Assembly: GCA_937898375.1 (NCBI GenBank)
Contig: CALEJX010000524.1
Span: forward strand, 1 to 7,243
Reading direction: 5' to 3'
From: an uncultured Ruminococcus sp.
GTDB lineage: Bacteria; Bacillota; Clostridia; Oscillospirales; Ruminococcaceae
Length of the DNA stretch: 7,243 nt
Program-made: the position numbers and the translations under genes
Shown: piece by piece, positions 1-6,600 of the stretch
Layout of the letters: each line of letters begins with the position of its first letter
Position numbering within the stretch: the first letter of the stretch is position 1
The notes under the pieces: model-generated
The model's database searches: none
What the model saw: only the letters and a program-made list of their open reading frames with translations
Told to the model about the DNA's origin: nothing

Positions 1-950
1 ACATAATCCAGACCTACACTTACAGGAAACTTGACTTGTTCTTCAATATTCGTTTTTTGTTTCAGGCGTATATAGTCATCTTTATTCAGTTCTTTTGGAA
101 ATGTCAAATATTTTTTGACGTGTTTTCCATATTCCTGTGTATCAATATCAAAATCGAATTTTTTTCTTAATGCAGTCTGAAATGGCAGCGATTTATCATT
201 ATTACTGATTTCATTAAGAGCCTGAGCTTTAAAACACTGCACTTCATACGGCATATTCATACGAAACGTACCCGTAATACCCTCCGGCTTTACTGTTACG
301 TTTGCAAAGCCATGACCAGGATTATTACCGATAGCGTCGACCTTACCATTGAATATGTCCGCATACTTGTCTGCCGGCATTTCAAATGCGATTTTCTGCT
401 TAAAACTGCCCATATATGAATTCAATCCCTTGGTTTCTCCCGCCGTGACCACAATGGTAATTCCTTTTGACAGACCGTCTCTGCAAAGCTTTGCAAGCTT
501 TTCCTGATATGCAGTATATCTGGATTCATCTATAAAGGCGTTTACGTTGTCGATAATAAAAGTTGTATGTATAGGCTGATTTTCTGTAGTTTCTCTGTAG
601 TTTTTACCGTTCAGGGTCTTGATATTGTCTTTTAATATGTTATCCATTACCTTGAAAACACGTTTCACATATTCCTCGTTGGAATTATCAAAATATGCAG
701 ATACCAATGGCATGCTGCGATATTCTGACAAAGCTCCGCCAAAATCAAGAATGAATATCTGCTCTTGATCTTCGTCATATTGTTTATGAAGAATATTGAC
801 AAGGTTTTTAATGAAAGTCGTCTTTCCGCTCATAGCAGAACCGAACAAAATCAGATTGGAATCCAGCAGATCAACGATAAAAGTCGGCTGCATCTGAATT
901 ATTGGTATATCGAATTTACCCAAAGTACACAGAATTTTTTCTCTGCTCAA
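1..950 (-). CDS. Second-half T7SS motor ATPase (EccCb-like, D2 domain), 3' end outside window
   Basis: This is the amino-terminal 316 residues of a P-loop FtsK/SpoIIIE-type ATPase that probably supplies the D2 and later domains of a divided EssC motor. The frame stays open from the TTG at 950 to the left edge, so the gene is cut there. Residues 33-45 read LILFGSAMSGKTT, a Walker A motif (G37 to T45, Lys43). Residues 65-72 (IFILDFGG) and 130-135 (TFIIDN) fit the strand after the P-loop and a Walker B strand; Asn135 replaces the usual acidic residue, so ATPase activity is uncertain, as is common for D2 of EccC/EssC. The first 30 residues resemble the D1-D2 linker of fused EssC proteins. The TTG start is chosen because GGGAGGG lies 6 bases upstream and the TTGA overlap with the preceding stop suggests translational coupling. 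No membrane segment is visible, so it is probably cytosolic and acts on the membrane-bound half. A D3 domain would lie outside the window. Confidence 0.85.
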   Translation of the reverse strand, partial: MSREKILCTLGKFDIPIIQMQPTFIVDLLDSNLILFGSAMSGKTTFIKNLVNILHKQYDEDQEQIFILDFGGALSEYRSMPLVSAYFDNSNEEYVKRVFKVMDNILKDNIKTLNGKNYRETTENQPIHTTFIIDNVNAFIDESRYTAYQEKLAKLCRDGLSKGITIVVTAGETKGLNSYMGSFKQKIAFEMPADKYADIFNGKVDAIGNNPGHGFANVTVKPEGITGTFRMNMPYEVQCFKAQALNEISNNDKSLPFQTALRKKFDFDIDTQEYGKHVKKYLTFPKELNKDDYIRLKQKTNIEEQVKFPVSVGLDY

Positions 951-3900
951 CTTAAACCCTCCCAATCTGTTTTATCCGTAATTACGCCCGGCAAAGGTGG
1001 CAAAAATATTTGACGAGGTTTCTCCATGTTTTTTCCTATTTCAATAATGGTTTTAACAACATAAGCCAACTGAGTATCATGCTCACTAACATTTTCACTG
1101 CGTTTTTTCTCTATAATATTGTCCTTTTTGGAGGAATAGAATCCGTTGTTGAATTTACCTGAATTTGTTGCTTGAGTAACAATGACTGCCGGATCAATAT
1201 TGAGATTTTTATTCGCTCCTGTATATGCCGATTGAAAATATTCAAATCTTGTTCCTGTTCCCACAAGCAGATATGCCCGTCCGTTAAGGGGCATAGTCGG
1301 AGCAGCGGCGGCAGGAGTTCCTATCATTTCCTTTGAGGCTTGTTTTGTGGCTACCTTAAGACATATTCTTGCTTTGGAGTTTACACGGATATCATCGGTT
1401 ATAGCTCCCTCGATATTCTGTGACACAAGTATGATATGAAATCCTAATGTACGTCCCACACGAGCAATAGTCGTTATCTCAGAAATAAAATCGACATCGT
1501 TGCTCTCGCTTGAAAAACGTTTCAACTCAGTAAATTCATCGACAACGAGGACAAGATGCGACAATGGTGAAAGCTCACTCAGATCCTTACTCAAAATTTC
1601 TTGCTGCTTATTGTTAAGTTTCTTTTTCAGCTTTTTGATTTCTTCACTGTTCTCCTCGTCGGATTCAAGCTCCTTTATTTTTCTGATAAGTCTTAATGCT
1701 CTGATATACGAATCAACATTATCAACTCCGAAACTTGAGAGCAACAATTTACGCCTTTTTATTTCAGCATTAAGCGTTTCAAGAAAACGCTTTAGCATAT
1801 ACGCAGCAGATGTTCCCTCATCCTCTCCTGCCGTATCCGTTACTACTCCGACGCAGTGCGGAAGATCTCCCAAACGATCGGAAAAGCCGCCACCTTTCAT
1901 ATCAACAAGCATAAGATTTAGATCCATAGGTGAGAATTTCATGCACAGTCCTATAAGGTATGTAATTATTGTTTCGGATTTACCTGAACCAGTAGTTCCC
2001 GCAACAAGCATATGAGGTCCGTCTGCCTTTTCGTATAGATCTAGATACATTGTGCCGTGTTCATGCTTACCGATTGGAACACGAAGATTTCTTGTCACGT
2101 CATTTCTATCAATATCCTCCCAGCTCTTTCGTATGCTTGATTTTACTTCGCCGTTTTCGACCTTTTCAGAATTATATCCATACAGCTCAAACAAAGTAAC
2201 CATAGAGGGAACTTTGCCATTTTCTGCAATGCGAGTATAGTAAATTGCACTTAGCTGTCTGAATGCAAGATCAAACTTATCATCATAGCTTTCTGGACCA
2301 AACATATACTTGTTCTGAAAATATTTATACTCTATCAATTTATCAGTATCATTTGCCTTGGTTTTATCGCCCTTGTCCTCGCTTAAAACATTCAAGGTTT
2401 CTCTGCTAAGAACGTTATATCTAAGGCTCACTTTTCTTTCCTTTTCATTCTCTTTGTCAATATTTACGATATTTCCACAGTATTTCGGAAGCATATCCTT
2501 TACAGGTCGAATGAAAATAAAAGTAAGTCCAAGCAAATTGATATAAGGCTCACCCTCTTTTGGAACTTCAGGCAAGAACTTTGAAAAACCTGTTTCCTTT
2601 ATATCATAATCATCGAAAACCACACATACTATCTGTGTGAGTTTACCGTCTGATACAGAATCATCGGAATCTTCTTTTTTATTGTTTGAGCGGCTGTTCA
2701 TAATACTGAGAAGCTGTCCGAAAACTATACCAGAGCTGTCCTTATCAAATACAAACTGAGAAACTCCGTCCAACAGTTCATTCGTATGAGGCAGATACTT
2801 ATAGTTTTTCAGTATTTCATTCTGTTTCTCAATTTTGTCCTCTTTATCGAAAAAGAAAACAAATTGCAGATCCTCTGGCGAATGATAATATGCCAATTCA
2901 AAAACGACGTGCTGAATAAAGCGATGGGACGTCTGCACATCGTTTGATATAACGCCCAAGGCTCCGCAGTTTTTCAAATCTATCAGCAAAGGCGGTTTTT
3001 TACCACTGTCACTTCTGAGGTAGTTAAATCCGATAACCTCGTTATCATTCTTAGTGTCCACGCCTTTATTTGCAAAATTGTACGCTAAGTCGGTAAGGAG
3101 GAACTTATTTCGCTCCCTTTCAGCTATTTCCTCGGGAGAAAGCTTTTTCAGCTTTCTGTTCTTTTTCTTTGTCGGAACTATTATTTCGATCTCATCCTTG
3201 TTACGACGCATTTTGTAATAAATATCGTAAAAGATATTATCCTTTTTCTCGCTTTTGATCTCAAAAAGCGGCTTTACCTCATCAGAAGTGCCAAGCGATA
3301 TTTTCATAAAATCATTATCGTTCTGAGATCTTGAAAAAATAATACCGTTGATCTCGGCAGTATTCTTAAACAATGTATCCATATTCGGATACACGCTGTT
3401 CAGATATACAATATCGCTTTCCTGCCATTCTTTTATTGTTCTGATAATTCTGGCAATGTAGTTTTCATAGTTGTTTTTCCATTCCTCAACGTTCTTTTTA
3501 TAGTCGGTCCTTTTTTTCATAAAGCTGTAGAATGAAGTAACCAAAGATACTACTCCCATTGCACCCGACATAAGAAGCATAGTATTGCCCATAGACGAAG
3601 CACTCGGCACAAGTTCCATAATAAGAAAACGTGCACCAAGCATTCCTCCTGTGGAAAGCACGGTGGGAATAAGAACATCTAGAAGCGATGATTTATCCTT
3701 TTGGGGCATATCATTGGGCGGAATTATGTCTATTACCGAGGATTCAATGACATTCAGTCTGCGAGTACTTATATTATATTCAAGCGTATCTTTTTCTTTT
3801 AAGATATAGCTGTTCTCTTCTTTTTTAAACAAATAAGACGGCTTGATCTCCTCATTCATCGTAAACAGGACGCAGCTTGAGGTTACAAATCCCAACTTAT

Positions 3901-4201
3901 CAAGCTCTGCATTATAAATTTTGACCTTTTCGCCGTCTTTCACAACATCTGTTGTAAAATCTATCACATTATAGCTGCCCTTTGCCGTATACAGCACCTG
4001 AAGTTCTTTTCTGGTTTTGATATATTGCTCAAGCAACTCGAAACATTTCTCATAATCCGGGGATTTTTTTAATCCGTAATACAAAGCCTCGATAAAAGCT
4101 TTGAGGGTAATATCCTTAAGAACAAGAAATGAAAGCTCCTGACATTTACTCTTATCGTCAAATTCAAATCTTGCGGATATCATTATTTCGTTGTTTTTCA
4201 T
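947..4201 (-). CDS. essC: EssC-type membrane-anchored FtsK/SpoIIIE ATPase, first half (EccCa-like)
   Basis: This is the motor ATPase of a Firmicutes-type T7SS, which binds substrates and powers export at the membrane. Residues 1-115 form a soluble region, possibly ubiquitin-like. Two membrane segments lie at about 173-197 and 203-228, followed by a basic, helical stretch. Residues 395-590 look like a degenerate ATPase fold (the DUF/D0 domain of EccC/EssC) without a GK[ST] P-loop. D1 follows, with Walker A GTTGSGKSE at 735-743 (Lys741), LMLVDMKGGG at 763-772, Walker B LVLVVDEF with Asp888-Glu889, and GRTLGFHIILVSQN at 916-929. A charged coiled-coil-like insert sits at about 831-879. The tail at 1066-1073 (FLPPLPGV) matches the D1-D2 linker of fused EssC, where the protein stops. 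At 1084 residues it is much shorter than single-chain EssC (about 1480), because the later domains are in the next gene. Its ATG overlaps the upstream stop as ATGA, with AAGGAA 8 bases before it. Confidence 0.93.
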   Translation of the reverse strand: MKNNEIMISARFEFDDKSKCQELSFLVLKDITLKAFIEALYYGLKKSPDYEKCFELLEQYIKTRKELQVLYTAKGSYNVIDFTTDVVKDGEKVKIYNAELDKLGFVTSSCVLFTMNEEIKPSYLFKKEENSYILKEKDTLEYNISTRRLNVIESSVIDIIPPNDMPQKDKSSLLDVLIPTVLSTGGMLGARFLIMELVPSASSMGNTMLLMSGAMGVVSLVTSFYSFMKKRTDYKKNVEEWKNNYENYIARIIRTIKEWQESDIVYLNSVYPNMDTLFKNTAEINGIIFSRSQNDNDFMKISLGTSDEVKPLFEIKSEKKDNIFYDIYYKMRRNKDEIEIIVPTKKKNRKLKKLSPEEIAERERNKFLLTDLAYNFANKGVDTKNDNEVIGFNYLRSDSGKKPPLLIDLKNCGALGVISNDVQTSHRFIQHVVFELAYYHSPEDLQFVFFFDKEDKIEKQNEILKNYKYLPHTNELLDGVSQFVFDKDSSGIVFGQLLSIMNSRSNNKKEDSDDSVSDGKLTQIVCVVFDDYDIKETGFSKFLPEVPKEGEPYINLLGLTFIFIRPVKDMLPKYCGNIVNIDKENEKERKVSLRYNVLSRETLNVLSEDKGDKTKANDTDKLIEYKYFQNKYMFGPESYDDKFDLAFRQLSAIYYTRIAENGKVPSMVTLFELYGYNSEKVENGEVKSSIRKSWEDIDRNDVTRNLRVPIGKHEHGTMYLDLYEKADGPHMLVAGTTGSGKSETIITYLIGLCMKFSPMDLNLMLVDMKGGGFSDRLGDLPHCVGVVTDTAGEDEGTSAAYMLKRFLETLNAEIKRRKLLLSSFGVDNVDSYIRALRLIRKIKELESDEENSEEIKKLKKKLNNKQQEILSKDLSELSPLSHLVLVVDEFTELKRFSSESNDVDFISEITTIARVGRTLGFHIILVSQNIEGAITDDIRVNSKARICLKVATKQASKEMIGTPAAAAPTMPLNGRAYLLVGTGTRFEYFQSAYTGANKNLNIDPAVIVTQATNSGKFNNGFYSSKKDNIIEKKRSENVSEHDTQLAYVVKTIIEIGKNMEKPRQIFLPPLPGVITDKTDWEGLS
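957..963 (-). promoter_or_regulatory. Ribosome binding site deciding the TTG start at 950
   Basis: GGGAGGG lies inside the last codons of the upstream ATPase gene, 6 bases before TTG at 950-948. It supports a real second translation start and not a read-through or sequencing frameshift, because a near-consensus Shine-Dalgarno at ideal spacing would not be expected at a chance break. Confidence 0.75.
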
Positions 4202-5526
4202 AATGTAGTTTCCTTATTCAGCATGGAAAGTATGTCCTGTGCTTCTGTTCCTGTTTCAAAACCTTTGCAAACTTTTATATCAGACAGCTCAGGTCGGCTT
4301 AATTCGGGTTTCTTAAAATTTGTTATCGGTTTAAATGTTTTTACCTTTGCATTTAGTTTTGGTATGATCTCCTGAGGTTTTGTAAAGCTTCCTATATTTA
4401 TATTCACTTTCGGAAACTCAGGCAGCTCTGTCTTAATATCCTGCGGCTTTTTAAATGGCTTGACATTAATACTTGGTTTTGCGATAGCAGAAAGCTTGAG
4501 CTCTCGTTTTTCAGGAGCATGAAACTCTATACGACTTACATCAGGCTTGCGGATCATAGGCAACTTAACCGCTTCAAATTCAGGTTTCTCAAAAGCCTTT
4601 ACTTCAACGTCAGATACAAAATTTAGCTTAATATCAAGCTTTGGCTGCACAGGAGGCTGAAAACTGCCTATTTCAACTTCAGCTTTTCTTATTTGAGGTA
4701 GATCTGCAACTGCAATTTCGGGAATTTTAAATGCTCCAATTTTAAAATCAGATCTCACATTAACAGAAATATTCGGTTTATTTCTTTCCGGCTGTCGGAA
4801 AGTCGGCATATTAACGTTTACTTTTTGAACTTTGAGAAAAGCTTTCAAAGTAAATTCGGGTTTTTCAAAGGGTTTTATCACCGTTTCAGGTTTTGCATTA
4901 ACCGCAAAGTCAAGCTTAGGTGCTTCGGGCTTAACAAAAACTCCTGCCTTAAATTCCGGCATTGCTAATTTTGAAAGAGTCACATTATTTTTTACGGGAG
5001 CAATAAAGCTCTGCAGCTTTAACTCGGCAGGCTTTTTGATCTGTACAGGATTTGAAAGTACATTCTCTAACTTGGTGAAAGTCGCATCAGGTATAACCGG
5101 CTTTGAAAACTCGGGCAATATATATTGCTTTTGTTCATAGCATTTGAAATTATTAGCTTTTGAAAACAGTTTATGATTGAAACCAATTTGTTCTTTAAGA
5201 ACAGCGTTTGATTTAATTACTTCCGATATATTGATTTTTTCGCTCGCTTTGCCGATAAGATCATCAGGAAGTTCAGGCTTTTGCATAGGTTTCATATTGA
5301 GCCTTTTCCGTTCAGGACTTATGAAAGGTGCAAACTCGATTTCCCTGATAATATCGATTGATTTCAGATTTGGTTTGTACGGCTTGATCTCTGCATTTTC
5401 AAGTTTCGTAAGTTTTTCTACAAAAGCCTCTCTCTGCTTATATATATCAAGTTCTTTTTGATAGCATGCTATCTGCTCGTCAGTAAGCAGCGACAGTTCT
5501 TCTTCATTAAGTATTTTAAAAGCCAT
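4198..5526 (-). CDS. Unrecognised T7SS-operon protein with eleven 23-residue FxxP repeats
   Basis: I do not recognise the family. The 442-residue protein is Lys/Pro-rich, without a signal peptide or membrane segment. Residues 7-45 are a charged, probably coiled-coil helix (EEELSLLTDEQ onward). Residues 46-173 are a looser Pro-rich region with imperfect repeat-like pieces, such as F68-x-x-P and F140-x-x-P. Residues 174-426 hold eleven repeats of exactly 23 residues. A short helix ends the chain at about 426-440. In each repeat hydrophobic residues alternate before the next Phe, for example V-E-I-G-S-F and I-N-V-K-P-F, which suggests beta strands. The ATG at 5526 is chosen over one 30 bases upstream because GGGAGG lies 7 bases before it; the longer version would place that site inside the coding sequence. 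The stop overlaps the EssC start as ATGA, so the two are probably made together. A cytoplasmic scaffold, chaperone or extended partner of the motor is an inference from context. It could also be a secreted fibre-like protein. Confidence 0.9.
   Translation of the reverse strand: MAFKILNEEELSLLTDEQIACYQKELDIYKQREAFVEKLTKLENAEIKPYKPNLKSIDIIREIEFAPFISPERKRLNMKPMQKPELPDDLIGKASEKINISEVIKSNAVLKEQIGFNHKLFSKANNFKCYEQKQYILPEFSKPVIPDATFTKLENVLSNPVQIKKPAELKLQSFIAPVKNNVTLSKLAMPEFKAGVFVKPEAPKLDFAVNAKPETVIKPFEKPEFTLKAFLKVQKVNVNMPTFRQPERNKPNISVNVRSDFKIGAFKIPEIAVADLPQIRKAEVEIGSFQPPVQPKLDIKLNFVSDVEVKAFEKPEFEAVKLPMIRKPDVSRIEFHAPEKRELKLSAIAKPSINVKPFKKPQDIKTELPEFPKVNINIGSFTKPQEIIPKLNAKVKTFKPITNFKKPELSRPELSDIKVCKGFETGTEAQDILSMLNKETTL
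4249..5007 (-). repeat. Eleven tandem 69-bp coding repeats (23-residue FxxP units)
   Basis: Phenylalanine falls at residues 174, 197, 220, 243, 266, 289, 312, 335, 358, 381 and 404 of the encoded protein, always 23 apart, and each is followed by Pro three residues later. The consensus is roughly F-x-K-P-E, then Leu or Ile near position 11, Ile/Val/Asn near 14, Lys-Pro at 16-17, then an alternating V-x-[IV]-[KG]-[PAS] leading to the next Phe. Neighbouring units share little else and the DNA is not visibly near-identical, so these are old, diverged repeats kept in register by structure. Pairs of units look slightly more alike two apart (EKPEF at 220 and 312), hinting at a higher-order 46-residue period. 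Confidence 0.92.
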
Positions 5527-5542
5527 TTGTATACCTCCCGAG

Positions 5543-5598
5543 ATAAAAATAAGCACAGCCTAAAAGCTTTGATACAAAGCAATATCAGGCTGTGCTTT
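5543..5598 (-). terminator. Terminator-like hairpin between WXG100-like genes and the machinery genes
   Basis: An 11-bp perfect inverted repeat pairs 5551-5561 with 5587-5597 (AAGCACAGCCT against AGGCTGTGCTT). A second stem is nested inside, GCTTTG at 5566-5571 with CAAAGC at 5575-5580 around a 3-base loop. Read on the transcribed strand, the outer stem is followed by ATTTTTAT, an interrupted U-run, and then by the GGGAGG of the next gene at 5534-5539. It begins 8 bases after the stop of the last WXG100-like gene. It could be a leaky intrinsic terminator or a 3'-end stabiliser that makes upstream transcripts more abundant than the machinery message. The broken U-run argues against complete termination. 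Confidence 0.7.
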
Positions 5599-5605
5599 TA
5601 TGTAC

Positions 5606-5905
5606 TTAACCGCCGCTTATATTATCAGCTATTTTCTGGTCGACTTCTTCGAAGTTCTTTCTATTTTCTTCAAGAAGAGTATGCATACCTTTGATTGCTT
5701 CTGGCAAACTTGTTTCTACAAATTCCTTGATTTTATTATTGATCAAATCCTGAAACGCATCTTTTGCAGCACCCTCCATATCTGAGATAGCACTGGTCAA
5801 TGAGCTGATAAGTGTCTGACCTGCTTTCTCATAAGAAGAGCGGCATGATTCAATCGAATCAAGAGCCGAAAGCACTCCCTGATTTACTATCCTGCACCCT
5901 GCCAT
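5606..5905 (-). CDS. WXG100/ESAT-6-like small helical protein (MEG variant)
   Basis: The 99-residue product fits the WXG100 plan of two helices joined by a short turn, the usual small dimeric substrate of a T7SS, exported folded. The turn is at residues 42-51 (DMEGAAKDAF), where Met43 stands in place of the Trp of W-x-G and the following AAKDAF is typical of the family. The carboxy-terminal helix carries F85-E-E-V-D89, which resembles the Y-x-x-x-[DE] secretion signal with Phe for Tyr, and the protein ends in a Gly-Gly tail. The ATG at 5905 has GGGAGG 9 bases upstream, inside the end of the preceding gene, only 2 bases away, so the two may form a heterodimer. It is the last gene before the hairpin. 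Assignment rests on size, helical pattern, motif remnants and operon. Confidence 0.8.
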   Translation of the reverse strand: MAGCRIVNQGVLSALDSIESCRSSYEKAGQTLISSLTSAISDMEGAAKDAFQDLINNKIKEFVETSLPEAIKGMHTLLEENRKNFEEVDQKIADNISGG

Positions 5906-5907
5906 GA

Positions 5908-6264
5908 TTAATTACCTCCCATTGCTTTTGTATTTTCCGCTGCAAGCTGATCATCAAGACCTTTAGAGTCCTCTGGTATTGCATCAGATATACCGTTAAC
6001 TATTTCCCTCAAAAGCTTGATTATCTGTGACACTCCCGCACTTTCGTCATTCGTGTCTGCAAGCTTTGCGATATTTTCATCAAAAAACTTTCTGAATCCC
6101 TGTGCTGCATTTCCGCTGAAATTGCCAGGTATCAATTCACTCATCGTGCTTGAAAGAGTTGAAAACAGTAATTTGACCGTATTTTCATACTCTTCGATTG
6201 CACTTAATGCACTTTTGATCATATCCGGTGTTACGTTTACCGTACCAGTGCTTCCCATTGCCAT
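5908..6264 (-). CDS. WXG100/ESAT-6-like small protein (FSG variant)
   Basis: The 118-residue protein has a first helix at about 12-44, a turn with F49-S-G51 in place of W-x-G, and a second helix containing N-A-A-Q-G-F-R-K-F-F, the pattern usual after the turn in WXG100 proteins. A third, amphipathic segment (SQIIKLLREIVNGI, 79-92) and an acidic tail make it longer than the roughly 100-residue norm. No clear Y-x-x-x-[DE] signal is present, so if exported it may ride with a partner, the adjacent 99-residue protein being the obvious candidate. The ATG at 6264 has AGGAGG 8 bases upstream. A second ATG two codons later is possible but worse spaced. The sequence ends KAMGGN, and its GGGAGG codons double as the next gene's ribosome binding site. 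Confidence 0.82.
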   Translation of the reverse strand: MAMGSTGTVNVTPDMIKSALSAIEEYENTVKLLFSTLSSTMSELIPGNFSGNAAQGFRKFFDENIAKLADTNDESAGVSQIIKLLREIVNGISDAIPEDSKGLDDQLAAENTKAMGGN

Positions 6265-6279
6265 AGTAAAAGCCTCCTA

Positions 6280-6600
6280 TTAATTGAATTTAATGTTTTG
6301 CATCAGTTGCTCATATTTATCAAACACGCCTTGATAATATGGGGTATCTTTTATATCATCAAGTGTTTTTGACATCTGGTCAATTACAAGGATAAGGTCG
6401 TCTATCGGTTTGATAAGTACGTCCTTTGCCTCGATCTCGATCTCTTTTCCGGCCGGCGTATCCAAAGCCGTTGTCAGGTCATTATACATCTGTTCCAGCG
6501 TAGTTTTCAGCGTTTCAGCTCTTGTTTTTAGTGCAGACATTTCATTCGCCGCAGTTTTAAAAGCCTCACTGTTTAGCTTAATATCCTGTTCAAGAGTCAA
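6280..6600 (-). CDS. Small helical T7SS-associated protein, ESAT-6-like without WXG motif
   Basis: The 106-residue product is almost wholly helical by pattern. A first helix spans about 5-46 and a second about 53-84, separated by a turn D47-T-P-A-G51 where W-x-G would lie. A final segment is rich in aromatic residues (PYYQGVF at 87-93). Size, hairpin plan and position beside two WXG100-like genes suggest an ESAT-6-superfamily member or a chaperone-like partner, but no diagnostic motif is visible. The start is TTG at 6600, 9 bases after AGGAGG; no ATG lies closer, and starting further upstream would run into the preceding gene's reading region. It overlaps the end of that gene by 11 bases. The gene ends in tandem stops, TAA TAG, immediately before the next AGGAGG. 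Confidence 0.75.
   Translation of the reverse strand: MTLEQDIKLNSEAFKTAANEMSALKTRAETLKTTLEQMYNDLTTALDTPAGKEIEIEAKDVLIKPIDDLILVIDQMSKTLDDIKDTPYYQGVFDKYEQLMQNIKFN

Noticed and set aside
947..950. A frameshift or sequencing error breaking a single EssC gene
   Set aside because: The stop/start overlap, the GGGAGGG at 6 bases and the position exactly in the domain linker favour two real genes, although only comparison with relatives can settle it.
1500..2015. A 171-codon plus-strand open frame
   Set aside because: It is the antisense of the EssC D1 domain, is Ser-rich without any motif, has no ribosome binding site, and the minus strand carries clear Walker motifs here.
4249..5007. CRISPR array or recent tandem DNA duplication, given the 69-base period
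   Set aside because: The period is seen in protein residues, not as identical DNA; units differ too much in sequence and lie inside an intact gene.
4832..5140. A 102-codon plus-strand open frame inside the repeat protein gene
   Set aside because: It is a by-product of the Lys/Pro-rich codons on the opposite strand; no start context and no recognisable protein features.
5527..5556. An upstream ATG adding ten residues (MLIFISGGIQ) to the repeat protein
   Set aside because: The added codons overlap the GGGAGG site that serves the ATG at 5526 and run into the U-run of the hairpin; the shorter start is better supported.
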